Below are positions 24,267-34,157 of a DNA stretch of 64,000 bases, piece after piece. The notes beneath the pieces are model-generated. The model worked only from the letters and a program-made list of their open reading frames with translations, made no database searches and was not told the DNA's origin. A program made the translations under genes and the position numbers. The number at the start of each line of letters is the position of its first letter. The first letter of the stretch is position 1. The stretch is from Anastatus disparis (taxonomy: Eukaryota > Arthropoda > Insecta > Hymenoptera > Eupelmidae). The stretch spans positions 8,680,001-8,744,000 of the forward strand of contig JAFFSR010000251.1 of the NCBI GenBank assembly GCA_017163975.1, written 5' to 3'.

Positions 24267-26333
24267 CTATGAAAGAAGTATGAGCTGTGAATCGAACTGA
24301 GTAATTTTTAGGCGGACCGGTCTAATGCGACATGCATTCTTGGCCGAGAGGCTGAATAGCGGGCATTGGATCGCGAAGCCTGTATAGGATAAGTGTGTAT
24401 GAGAAGAGTGTTGGCATGTGTGTTGCGAAAGATAAGTTAACCAAGTCCACTTTAGGTTTGTATACGTATTTTTAGGTTAAGATTTTAAAGCAAAGGTTAT
24501 GTTAAAAAAAAGCATATGTTAAAAAAATGTTTTTGTAAAAATTATGTATGGAATCTTGGAAGTTTTGTAACCAAGATCCAGTTTCTGGGCCAAAAGGCTG
24601 AAACTTAATAAACACATATATATATATAACTAAATTTCTTTAACATTGAAAACTTCTTTCACTCCCTCAAGCTCAGGATATCGATACCTAAATCTAACTT
24701 TTTAATTTTTGATAAATCGGGATTCATCTTACCCAGCAGTGTCACATTGCGGCTTGGTAGTATGTCCCTCCGCAATTTGAAACATTTTAGATACCTTGGA
24801 GTTGATTGGGATTCGGGCTTGAATTGGGGCAAGCATATTGCCGGCCTCCAATCTTCCTTTAAAATGGGAATATCCATGTTGTCGGCCATCGGCAACTTTA
24901 ACTGGGGGGTACACCCACAGGTCATGCTCCAATTTTACAAAACAATCATCGGCCCCCGATTGGATTGGGGTTCCTTCTTGTTTGCGCAAACGGAGCCTCG
25001 GCTCCTTAAAAAGCTGGATGTTTGCCAGAATGCGGCCCTGAGAAGATGCCTGGGCTGTGTTAGAACAACACCCATCAATGTTCTGCACCATTTGGCGGGA
25101 GTCCCGGATCTACACACTAGAAAGGTTTTGTTAGGGCAAAGGATGTTACTGAGAATATCTAGATCAAGAACCTCCCCACTCATACCCAAATTTTCCTGTA
25201 TTTACTACTATTTTGATAAACGTAATAATAGATCTGGACTTTTGAGAAGGCTCCCGTTCTTATACAACCTATGGTATCAGATGAAGGACGAAACCTTCGA
25301 CCTAATTATTAATAAGAAGCTACCCATTTTTGAGGTCCCCTATGAGGCATGGTTCCTAGATAATATTGCCTATAAAGATATTGGCGAAAAAATTAATAAG
25401 GATCCTTCCAACGCCCCCTTTTCGTTCAGTGAATTTATTATCAAAAACTTTAACGGTTCTAGATTGATTTTTTCCGACGGCGCCAAGGCAAAGGATGGCT
25501 CGTGTGGTGCGGGAGTCTTTGTGCTGCACCCAAGGTCCTCAATTAGTATTAGTATCAGTAAGCATTGTTCTGTTTTTTGCTGTGAGGCCTACGCGGTTTT
25601 GCGGGCTCTGACTTATGTTAAGGACAACCCAGCGCCCTCTAATTTAATTTTTTCTGATTGTAAAAATCTGATAGAGGCCTTTCAGAGTTTGGGTCTCCCG
25701 TCGGACGTTCATCCTTGGATAGGTGAGGCGCGTAGGATATGTCAGGATCTGAAGGAGAGGGGCATACATGTCGGTTTATATTGGATTCCGGGTCATGTTG
25801 GTATATTCGGCAATGAGATGGCGGACCGTTTGGCTAGGGAGGCTTCGGTTAGGGATAGCATTGATGTTAACCTCGTTAATTTCTCAGCGCTCTTTCCTTT
25901 TTTCAGGGACTGGGGTAGGGTGGGGATGTGGGGGGTGATAGACGGTTACGGGGGGGGCTTTAAGGGGGCTAGATACAAGAAATATTATAAGAGTTTTTCA
26001 TTCACTTCGTGGTTTACAGGAGTGATTGCTCATAGAAAGGCTATATGTATGGTGAGCCGTATTATGACTCACCATACTAAGGCTCGCAATCATTTGTTCG
26101 ATAAGGGTTTACTAGTGGACCCCACGTGTGAGTGTGGGGAAAATGTACATGAAGTGAACCACTTCGTTTGAGAGTGTAACATTTACTCTGAGGAAAGAAT
26201 GAAATTTTTGAATGGTCTGAATGTTTTTGATGTGAAAGTGGGTGATAATGTCTTCGAATTGTGCAATAGATCCCCCGGCGGTATCGGTTTATACATCGCC
26301 TCCTTCTGCATCGAAGGAGGTATTGATATTTGA

Positions 26334-26757
26334 CATGGATGTCTGTTTTACTTTTTGTTTTATTTTATTTTTCTCTGGGGGGGTTGTTTGATGGTTGAGG
26401 GGTTCTGGCCCTTTCCTTCCTACTATTTCCCTTCTCAGAGGCTTCCTTTCCTCTTCTCAATTTCATTTCTCCATGGGCGTACTGGTGTTGAATCGGAATT
26501 GAGGAACCGAACTAATATTATGTGTATTATTGACTGATGTCCTGTATGGTTATCGCAGCGATACGTCCGGAATAATGCCTTCGATGACAAGAAGGGTATA
26601 GAAGACTCCCTCTTTGGGACGGTTGCTTGAACCTATATGGGCTTCTAACTGTTTATGTGTTCGCCCCAACTGTGATGCGTTTGATCCATGGAGGAATGGT
26701 AATGGGTACATGTCGGAATACGACTTAACCAATAAAAGGATACAAAAGAAAAAAAAA
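26334..26757 (+). other. LINE 3' UTR and tail
   Basis: Untranslated. Its last 60 bases (GAGGAATGGTAATGGGTACA ... CTTAACCAATAAAAGGA) recur at the 3' end of the non-coding retroposons at 27976-29905 and 59788-61365. The LINE RT probably recognises this tail. Confidence 0.75.
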
Positions 26758-27187
26758 ACGACATTTTTTGTGTTGCTCCGAAATGAAGGAAAGTATAATA
26801 ACTTATAATGCTGCTTTAATATCTATTTACTAATATATAATGTTATATTATACTCATTAAAGAAACTTTTATCTAAAAATTATATAGATGCTATTCTTCT
26901 GTTGAATATCGAACTCTCGAATGAACGCGGAATAATCAAGATAGGAAACTCGATGAGAAATTCGGAGGAGGAAGAGATAAGGGGAATACCCAGGGGAAGG
27001 GATGCATGTGGAATTGCCCTTACGTCTATCTCACTCGTGAGACAATTACATAATACGGCCCCTGTGGCGTGGACTTTTATTGGTTAGCTTTAATGGAATT
27101 GTCAAAATTCCATTAGCCAATAAGGGTTCACGTTACAGGCACAAAGTCGCAAAGACAGTTTCACATGGTACAAGTCTGGACTCGGCC

Positions 27188-27397
27188 TTTCTTCATAGAT
27201 GTTCCTTGTTATATGTTACTCGTTCCTCGTACCTCATTTAAAAATTTTGTTGTCTGACATCTTATGATCTACGACAGGAAAATACATATGTGTAAATGAG
27301 TCCATTAATGCCATAGACTATAAAGTCAATAGACGTCGGACAACAACATTTTTAAATGAGGTACAAGTAACGAGGAACATCTATGAAGAAAGGCCTT
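27188..27397. mobile_element. MITE family E (foldback)
   Basis: About 210 bp with arms TTTCTTCATAGATGTTCCT and the inverted complement at the right, and inner inverted CGTACCTCATTTAAAAAT. Non-coding. Abuts MITE A on the left and MITE F on the right. Confidence 0.65.
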
Positions 27398-27597
27398 TAG
27401 AGACTTTCTACACTGGGGTGATGTGATTGCGACTGTAATTCTGTGTGAATCGGAACACGACCAAATCGTACGTACTATAGCCATCTATTCGTACATCATT
27501 GTTTCGTACAATTTGATCGTGTTCCGAATCACTCATATCACACGGAACAATCACAGTCGCAGTCACGTCACCTCCGTGTGGGAAGTCTCTACTATGC
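27398..27597. mobile_element. MITE family F (foldback)
   Basis: About 200 bp palindromic element: left arm AGAGACTTTCTACACTGGG and ATCGGAACACGACCAAAT; right arm GATCGTGTTCCGAAT and GTGGGAAGTCTCT. Non-coding. Confidence 0.65.
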
Positions 27598-27600
27598 CTG

Positions 27601-27706
27601 GGGGGTAATTCTGTAAGTGTCTCACAAGTGACATAAGCTGTATTGACCAATCAGAAAGCTTCTTTAGGTCTATCTCACTCGTGAGACAGTTACAGAATAC
27701 GGCCCC
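27601..27706. mobile_element. MITE family B, short copy
   Basis: 106 bp from GGGGGTAATTCTGTAAG to CAGAATACGGCCCC, TSD CTG (27598-27600 and 27707-27709). Inner inverted pair CTCACAAGTGACAT / ATCTCACTCGTGAG. Confidence 0.75.
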
Positions 27707-27709
27707 CTG

Positions 27710-27815
27710 GGGCCATATTCAGTAACTGTCTCACTAACAAGATAGACCAAAAGAAGCTCTCTGATTGGTCAATACAGCTCGTGTCGCTTGTGAGATAGTT
27801 ACAGAATAACCTCCC
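27710..27815. mobile_element. MITE family B, short copy, opposite orientation, adjacent
   Basis: Same element as the preceding one but inverted: GGGCCATATTCAGTAACTG at the left, CAGAATAACCTCCC at the right. It abuts its neighbour at the CTG. A copy inserting into the duplicated target of another would give this arrangement. Confidence 0.7.
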
Positions 27816-27975
27816 AATCTACACTATGTAATTTGTGCCGTACTCCGTGTGCTAAAACTTTTAGACGGAATTACTGATTGTGTGATTGTTTAAAAATGAC
27901 AAATTTCAAATTAGCGACTCCGCTTAAAAGTATCAGCACACGGGGCACGGCACAAAGTATATAGTGTAGACACAG
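27816..27975. mobile_element. MITE family G
   Basis: About 160 bp. Ends ACACTATGTAATTTGTGCCG and CGGCACAAAGTATATAGTGT, with an inner inverted pair CCGTGTGCT / AGCACACGG. Related to 7973-8080. Confidence 0.6.
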
Positions 27976-29905
27976 TCTTGCTGGCTCTGTCTCTGCCCTG
28001 TCTTTCTCTTCTCTTCCTTTTTCATCGCTTAGTTTAAAGTTAGCGGTCGGAATCGACCCATCCCCATTAAACTGTCGTGGGCTTTTTTCATATTGTTGAT
28101 TAAGTTTCTTTTTGACACTCCGTGCGCGAAGCTTAATTTTGCGCACACTGTACAAAGTGACACGTGCGAAAATGGAGCTTCTTACACGTAGTGTCAAAAA
28201 ATATTGTTCGATACTCGTGCGAGAAAGTGATTTCTTCCTCGTGTGACCTTTTCACCCTCGCTTCGCTCGGGCGCAAACCGCCACACGAGTAAAAAATCAG
28301 TCTCACGCACTAGTATCGAAAAATACTATTTTATTTTTTCTCTTTGCTCATATTACAAGTTCGCTATGGTTATTTTTCGTAGCTAAACAATTTTATAATT
28401 TTTCCTTTTTGCTCGTGGAATGATCGTGGCTGGTTTTAATTCGGAGTTTCGTTTGTCAGCTCTGCTCCGTTGTATATGTGCAGTGCTGCGTTGCGAGGAC
28501 GTTCTTCTCAGTTTTCCTTCCGTTTGATCATATGTGCTACAACAGTATGGGGTTGTTTTTCAGACGTTTTGCCAGGTAAATCTTTTTGTGAATGCAGTCC
28601 ACTGAACATCCTTTTTGCCGCCAATTGTATCAATTCTGCGTTCGAGCCTAAAGGAATTATTCTTTTATACACTCTATCTACGGATCTGGGATTTCATTCA
28701 TGCAGGAAGGCTACGCAAGGAATTGCCTTCACATCTTTTTTACTGTGATTTTATTTTTCGAGCGACGTGGCTGTGTTTTGTTTAACGAGCGACACAAACA
28801 AAATTTATTTCTCTTGGCCGGAAAAAATAAGAAGGGTCATAATCATCATTTCACAGCTTGTCTCTATTGATAGAGATTTCCATTTAACAGACAATGCAAG
28901 GATGATGAGATGCGAATTTTTTCAAGTGTCATGTGATTTTGTGCTCGGTTTGAGTAAAAATGTACAGTAATTCTACTGCAAAAAGGTGTGAATAGTGTCC
29001 TAACGAACTTTTTTCAAAAGTGCATCAACGTTCAAAAAATTCATCAACGTTCTAGTTTTATTTACTTCCAAGAAATAATCTATGTAGGTGCCGATGATGC
29101 TACACGAACTTGGAAAGTTCGAATTTGAATCTTAAATACAACAGCTTTTGACCGAACTGACCTTGACTGGTCTTCTCGGTATTCAGTGTCATTGGATGTT
29201 TGATGAAACATTTGTTGATAAACATTTCGCGAAATTCTTACCGTTAGTGACGTCAATGAATTGTAGTTATATTTGATTTTTGTTTAACATGGACGCTCAA
29301 ATGCGCAGGAAGTGATGGTATAGTGTGCTCAACGTGATATGATACTTTTTGTTCCTTGGATTCAAGGCTTTTAAAAGTAGCTCATAATCACGTTGAAAAT
29401 AAACTTTATTCTGTATTTAGTGCCCGTTGAGGTCGTACAATTGCGAGCTATATCATATAATTTCATAGATTTTTTTTTCCTTTATCTTTATCTTATTATT
29501 GATTTATGACCACTGTTTGTGACGGTGTTTAATTGTAATTTGATAGTGTTCTTTTTCGGTAATGACGCGGATATGACGTGCCGAGTGCTTGCTTGACTCG
29601 GACCGTCATTGCCGCGTCTCGCTTTTTCTATCGACGCGAACAGTATTGTATTCTCATTTGATTATTTTTGAATGAGTTGCCCTCTTCCATATCTGTGCGG
29701 GTCGCTGATACGATATTTCCGAAGAGATGCCCCAATGATGATGAAAGAGAGATAGATGATCTTTCCTTTAGGACAGTTGTGGAAACCTTCAGCGTAGCAA
29801 GGATTGGGCAAAAAAGAATCTTATACTTTTAGAGTTAACGATCCAATGAGGAATGGTAATGGGCGCATATCCCAAAATATATAGTCAATAATTGAAGAAA
29901 AAAAA
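27976..29905 (+). mobile_element. Non-coding retroposon sharing the LINE 3' tail, copy 1
   Basis: Same family as 59788-61365, with matching blocks throughout (for example GATACGATATTTCCG and GATGATGAAaGAGAGATAGATG near the 3' end). It ends with a GAGGAATGGTAATGGG block and an A-rich tail near 29900. No ORF of note. A palindromic MITE sits inside at 28113-28335. The 3' similarity to the LINE at 26700-26757 implies it is copied by that LINE's machinery. The 5' boundary is approximate. Confidence 0.65.
28113..28335. mobile_element. Palindromic MITE P3, copy 1
   Basis: Composite inverted repeat. The inner palindrome pairs GATACTCGTGCGAGAAAGTG with CACGCACTAGTATCG around the core CCCTCGCTTCGCTCGGG. 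The outer part carries GACACTCCGTGCGCGAAGC. A second copy, inverted, is at 46121-46340. Confidence 0.7.
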
Positions 29906-29920
29906 GGAATCGAGACATAT

Positions 29921-30325
29921 CCCTGGTGAAAAAAATCAGGTGACAAATCACCTGATTTATAAAGTGATTTATCATGCCAAAACATCATGTAACGATATTT
30001 TCGGTTTTCACACATTCCAAACAATGCTTAGTCAATTCAAAACAATTTTTAAAAATTTTTGAAATTTTTGAACATAGAAATTTTTTTGTAATTTAATGAA
30101 AATTTTTTCTAAGACCAAATTATCTAAAAAATTTTCTAAGTTCAAAATTTTCTAAGTTCAAAACTTACTAAAATTTTCAAAACCTGTTTTGAATTGACTA
30201 AGGAAACGTGTAAAAACCAAAAAAATCGTTACATGATGTTTTGGCATGATAAATCACTTGATAAATCAGGTGATTTATCACTTGATAAATCAGGTGATTT
30301 ATCACCTGATTTTTTTTTAACAGGG
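29921..30325. mobile_element. Foldback element F2: TGATTTATCA repeats, CCCTGGTGAAAA termini
   Basis: 405 bp between ATAT on each side (29917-29920 and 30326-30329; 2-4 bp TSD). Ends CCCTGGTGAAAAAAATCAGG and its complement-like right end. Arms of about 100 bp pair (TGCCAAAACATCATGTAACG against CGTTACATGATGTTTTGGCA). Near the ends there are repeats of GATAAATCAGGTGATTTATC, itself palindromic. The centre is AT-rich. No ORF of note. Confidence 0.75.
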
Positions 30326-32084
30326 ATATTAATCACATCGGGAGATCCTTTATACAGTTCATACACATTTATTCCTCCATTCACACCCAGAGCACTCAAA
30401 TTATTCAACAACTCATTCCTTTTATTCTCGTATCTTGAACAGTTCAATACCAAATGATTCACTTCATGGACATTCTCACCACACTCGCATGTCGGGTCAA
30501 CGTTGATTCCCTTATAAAATAGGTGATAACGAGTACTGGTATGATGTGACATAATGCGATTTACCATACATACGGCTCCTCTGTATTGAATTGTGCTTTT
30601 AAGCCACGGGTGATACGAGAAGAAATCATGATATCTAAAGCCTTTAACCCCCCAACATAATCTCTGATCGCCTCCCGCATCGCGACCCGACTCTGGTCCC
30701 TGTATAACAAAAGCAACGCCAAGTAGTCAACCACATCTATATCAACAGTATTCCTAGCTAAAGAATCCTTAGTTGTCCGATCTGCCATTTCATTACTAAA
30801 TATACCCACGTAACCCGGAATCCAATGTAAGCTAATGGACACTCTTCCCACAATCATTTCTTAACAAATTCTACGAACTTACATCATCCAAGGGTGAGCG
30901 TTAGATACCAAACCCAAAGATTTAAAAGACTCTATAAAGCTTTTACAGTAAACAATAAATTTTGAGGAGCAGGGTTGTCTCTGACATATCTCAATGCTTG
31001 GAGCAAAGCAAAAACCTCGCAGCAAAATACCGAGCATCGATCACTCAATCTAAAACCGAATTCTTTCCTAGGATGCAGAACAAAAACTCCAGCACCACAG
31101 GCACCCGTCGCCGACTTCACGCCGTCAGAGAAGACCAGCTGTGCCCCGTTGTAATTTCTAATGATTAATTCACTAAAGATAAACGGAGTATTTTGAGGAT
31201 CAGTACCAATAGCCTCTCCAATGTGTACAAAGGAGACATTCTGTATAAAGCGGGCCTTATAAGGTATCTTAAAGGCGGGAAACTTATTATTCATGATGAT
31301 GTTAAAACCGTCTCCTGCAACCTGATTCCAAACACAGTATAAACAGGAAAACCTCTTGGACATCGAGGTTCGGTTGGTACGTCTATAATAGTATTCACGT
31401 ATGCAAAAAAACTTCGGAATCAGCTGTGAGTCCCTAGTTCTAATATTTCTAAGGATCAATCTTTTACTGAGGAGTCTTCTCCTAATATTAAGATTCAGCA
31501 AACCAGCAAGGTGATGTAGGACATTAATTGGGATGGTTCTCAAACAAACAATGCATCTCCTGAGGGCGACATTATGTACTACGTCCAATCTTCTAAGCAG
31601 AGAAGCATCAGCCAGGCCAAAAAGGAAAGAACCCCAATCAATGCGAGGTCCAATTATGGTTTAATGAAATTGCAACATTGTCTAAGGATGCACTCCCCAT
31701 CTGAAATTGCCAATAGATGAGAGCATAGATAAACTCAACCTGACCGATGACAAAACTCCATCCACATGCTTCTTCCAACTGTAATGCATATCCAAAATGA
31801 CTCCCAAATACTTAAAAGTCTCGCTGTTAGACAAAGAGATATCATCGAATTCTAGATTAATGCTACGTGGCAAAAAAGCGCCAGTATTATCAAAAATCAA
31901 AAAATGAGACTTAGGTATGGAAATTTTAAGATCAAGGTATCCAAAAAATTTTTTAAGCGGCGTAAAATTTTCACGAAGATGACCCAACAGCACATCCATT
32001 CTTGCATGACTGGAGTAGATGAGAATATCATCAGCAAAGCCTAAGCATTTGACCCTATAATCAATTGGGATGTCGTGGGATGTT

Positions 32085-32181
32085 GCATGAAAAAAATTTT
32101 TTCAATCCATTATATTCATCATTTAGAAAAAGAAAATTCTACCTATTCTACCTGATGGATATAATGCATTTTTTCATGCAA
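32085..32181. mobile_element. Small foldback insert in the LINE RT
   Basis: About 97 bp between TTGCATGAAAAAAATTTTTT and GCATTTTTTCATGCAAG, inverted relative to each other. It interrupts the RT shortly before the FADD box; the AT-rich interior has no other structure. Confidence 0.5.
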
Positions 32182-32430
32182 GGTTCCAATTATTCTTGAA
32201 ATACCTGAGATGTATAGATTAAACAGCAGGGGACTCAGGATGCAACCCTGAGATAATCCTTTATTGGTATTACCCTCCGCAAATTTTCTGCCTTCAAACA
32301 TACCGATGATATTTCTATCCATACTGAGGTTGGCGATGAATTTGACAAGTTTTTCAGGTATTTCCAGAGATCTCATGACTTCAATGGATTTCATAAGATT
32401 CATTGAATCATAAGCACCTTAGAGATCCAG

Positions 32431-32535
32431 GGGCCGTATTATGTAACTGCCTCACGAGTGAGATAGACGTAAAAAACTTTTCTGATTGGGCAATACAGCT
32501 TATGTCACTTGTGAGACGCTTACAGAATAACCCCA
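32431..32535. mobile_element. MITE family B, short copy inside LINE copy 2
   Basis: 105 bp with GGGCCGTATTATGTAACTG and CAGAATAACCCCA ends, TSD CAG (32428-32430 and 32536-32538; CTG on the other strand). Skipping it and one TSD copy rejoins the RT motif region of the host LINE in frame. Confidence 0.8.
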
Positions 32536-33195
32536 CAGTCCCAAGATGCTCAGTTTCTCGCTTCTGAGTTGACTGAGCGTGATGTCCGCTTGAAGTGTAG
32601 CAAGACAATTCTGACACGATCTCCTCCTACGAAACCCGTAGAAGGAGTGAGGAAGGATCAAATTAGCCTCACACTACCAGACCAGCCTCTCATTAATAAT
32701 CCTCTCCAAAGTCTTCAGCAAAGTGGATGCTAAGAAAATAGGTCTAAAGCCTCTGCCCCTATTCTTCGGAATAAAACACACCGTGAAATTCCTCCACACA
32801 TCAGGAAACAAGCCATCATCCAGCAATCCATTAAACAAACAAGCAAGTATCCTCACAGCGTACAAGGGAAGTCGCTTAAGGGTCTCATAAGTGATGCCAT
32901 CAATTTCAGGGGCACATCCTCCTCTAGATCTTCTTATAGCATTAACGACTTCAAGCTCCGTAATGGAGCTGCTAAGAATCTCATTCATGGCTCGCCCCCT
33001 CGCTGGCTCAGAAGAAAAGGCATAGTTGTATTTGGTTGTGATCTTGTCGAATGCATGCATAAGAGCATAGGAGCAGAATAGAATCTATTTTTAAATCTTT
33101 TAATGAACTGAAAATTATATAGGAATGGTCTGGCTGGATTGAATGTAGACAAGAAATCTGTAAAAAAAGTCCTTTTTACCCCTATGAAAATTTTA

Positions 33196-33690
33196 AAGTG
33201 TATCAAAATGTATCAAAAGTTATAAAAAGGTATAAAAAAGTATCAATTATAAATTAAAAAATATCAAATAAAATCAAAAGGTATCGAAAGGTGTAAATTC
33301 GAACCATTTTTCAAACGTTTTGATACACTTTGATGTACGTTCGTGTACTTTGATACACTTTGTTACACCTTGATACATTCCTTAAAAATGGAATAGATTA
33401 AATTTATTCGAAGATCATACATTTTAATACTTTTAAGTACATTTTGGCACACTTGAATATACTTTGATATATTACTAAAAAGTTAATCAAATCAAAATAT
33501 ATATATATATATATATTTATTTCTATGTATTATAGATTTGATTCATTTTGGTCCCGTTGATATCTCTTTTGTTACGGTTTGATAGCTTTTTATACTTTTT
33601 ATAAATTAAAAAAAAAATCCAAAATTATCCAATATATTTTGATTTCTTTTCATACCTTTTTATACCGTTTGATATCTTTTATATTGAAGC
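33196..33690. repeat. Degenerate array of GTATCAAAA units in opposing orientations
   Basis: At 33196-33300 the unit reads GTATCAAAAG on +, and from about 33315 to 33680 it reads CTTTTGATAC, so the array is inverted about its centre. A further TTTTGATAC-rich stretch lies at 35940-36280. Unit length about 10-11 bp, strongly degenerate. A (TA)n tract lies inside near 33500. Confidence 0.55.
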
Positions 33691-33801
33691 GGGCTTGACT
33701 TTATCCACGGTCGCCAGGTAATATTTTAATTGCCGAATTTAAATTTACTTCATTAATTTAATTTATTACATGCATATACAAGTTGCATACAGCAATATTA
33801 T

Positions 33802-34137
33802 AAAAGAAAATTATATTTATCGACGATCTCCTCCAGTGCAATACTCTTGGAGATGCGATAGTTTATAATTTTCTTTACGTGTGGAGGAGAGGGTAATGTG
33901 ATAAAAGTTATTATCGACGACTCCATTGAGTACAATAGTCTAAAGAGTACGACAATAAACTTTTTTATTATTATGAGATACGTAGAAAAGTGTTTAAATC
34001 GACGACATCTTTGAGTGCAATACTCTTAGATGTGCGATAAATAACACTTTTATTAATGCAAAATGAATAAACAAATTATTATCGACGACATATCCAAGTG
34101 CAATACTCTTCAATGTGCGATAATTAATTTGTTTATT
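33802..34137. repeat. Four tandem hairpins with conserved loop motif and covarying stems
   Basis: Hairpins at 33802-33877, 33900-33970, 33985-34051 and 34065-34137, spacing about 80-90 bp. Shared text: ATCGACGA on the 5' side, a GAGTGCAATACTC-like apex, and GTGCGAT on the 3' side. Stems differ between copies yet remain paired: ATCTCC/GGAGAT, ACTC/GAGT, ACATCT/AGATGT and ACAT/ATGT inside; outside GAAAATTATA/TATAATTTTC, AAAGTTATT/AATAAACTTT, AAAAGTGTT/AACACTTTT and AATAAACAAATTA/TAATTTGTTTATT. No ORF. Function unknown; selection on structure, or repeated origin from palindromes, would explain it. Confidence 0.65.
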
Positions 34138-34157
34138 ATTTCTATGAAAAAATGATA

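Larger units (their letters stand above)
15213..24627 (+). mobile_element. Non-coding retroposon (about 2.4 kb) split by a BEL/Pao element
   Basis: Inserted in the RT region of the LINE with a perfect 15-bp TSD, AACTAAATTTCTTTA (15198-15212 and 24628-24642). Own sequence: 15213-16629 and 23636-24627. It starts GGGACTTGGTTGATGGCCGC, is purine-rich (many AAAGAAAA and GGAAG runs) and ends CTTAATAAACACATATATAT. No ORF. The long TSD and simple A/T-rich tail point to target-primed reverse transcription, that is, mobilisation by a LINE. I do not recognise the family. Confidence 0.7.
12142..26333 (+). pseudogene. LINE ORF2: endonuclease, reverse transcriptase, RNase H (three blocks, disrupted)
   Basis: Blocks 12142-13306, 14315-15212 and 24643-26333, about 1,250 codons. 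Endonuclease motifs: VGCWNCNGLGNKW at the start, FCLLETKL, GDLNAQNPAWGS and SDHFPM. RT motifs: GIDLEGAYDSVD, GLPQGCILSP and the FADDILIY catalytic box, cut just downstream by the 15213-24627 insert. RNase H: FSDGAKAKDGSCGAGVFV, CCEAYAVL, FSDCKNLIEAF and WIPGHVGIFGNEMADRLA. Near the end there is a CECGENVHEVNH finger. Damage: a frameshift near 12455-12470 in a T run; stops at 13089 (TAG), 14726 (TGA) and 26169 (TGA). At both insertion points the reading frame continues exactly if the insert and one TSD copy are skipped. Confidence 0.85.
8401..26757 (+). mobile_element. Full-length non-LTR retrotransposon (LINE) with RNase H, carrying nested insertions
   Basis: Boundaries come from a perfect 14-bp TSD, ACGACATTTTTTGT, at 8387-8400 and 26758-26771. 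The 3' end is A-rich (AACCAATAAAAGGATACAAA then poly A). Order: long 5' UTR (8401-10548), ORF1 (10549-12048), ORF2 (12142 to about 26333, in three blocks), 3' UTR (26334-26757). Without insertions it is about 8 kb. ORF2 has an AP-like endonuclease, RT, C-terminal RNase H and a terminal CCHC-like finger, which places it among RNase-H-bearing clades (I/R1/LOA group; exact clade not resolved). It has one frameshift and at least three stop codons, so it is inactive, but its structure is complete. A related, more decayed copy lies at 30330-33195 on -. Confidence 0.85.
8137..27061. mobile_element. MITE family B, long-TIR version, split by a LINE (parts 8137-8400 and 26772-27061)
   Basis: Ends GGGGGTTATTCTGTAAG and GAATACGGCCC-like, TSD CTG (8134-8136 and 27062-27064). 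The arms are inverted copies of each other for about 200 bp, for example ATTCGAGAGTTCGATATTC at 8300 against GAATATCGAACTCTCGAAT at 26904. The original element was about 550 bp. The LINE at 8401-26757 went into its centre. Short relatives with the same ends are at 27601-27706, 27710-27815 and 32431-32535. The 3-bp TSD and GGGcc-type ends recall PIF/Harbinger, tentatively. Confidence 0.75.
8086..27187. mobile_element. MITE family A, split copy (halves 8086-8136 and 27062-27187)
   Basis: The left half stops at GACTTTGTGCCTG (8136). The right half resumes at TGTGGCGTGGAC (27063) and ends ACTCGGCC at 27187. Compared with the intact copy at 5227-5406 the two halves fit together exactly once the 18.9-kb insert and one copy of CTG are removed. 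It is therefore the outermost and oldest layer of the nested stack. Confidence 0.8.
30330..33195 (-). pseudogene. Second RNase-H-bearing LINE, ORF2 remnant, 5'-truncated
   Basis: Read on - from 33195 to 30330 it follows the same order as the LINE at 12142-26333, at moderate protein similarity, so it is a related but distinct lineage. Blocks: pre-RT (FLSTFNPARPFLYNFQFIK), RT with GLSQGCILSPLLFN, the FADDILIYSS box (about 32015-32045), thumb, RNase H (FSDGVKSATGACGAGVFVL, WIPGYVGIFSNEMADR) and CECGENVHEVNHLVLNC at the end. Interrupted by a family B MITE (32431-32535), a small foldback (32085-32181) and many stops or frameshifts, including W to stop near 32670 and a stop just after 32405. Endonuclease and ORF1 are missing. 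Dead copy. Confidence 0.85.
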
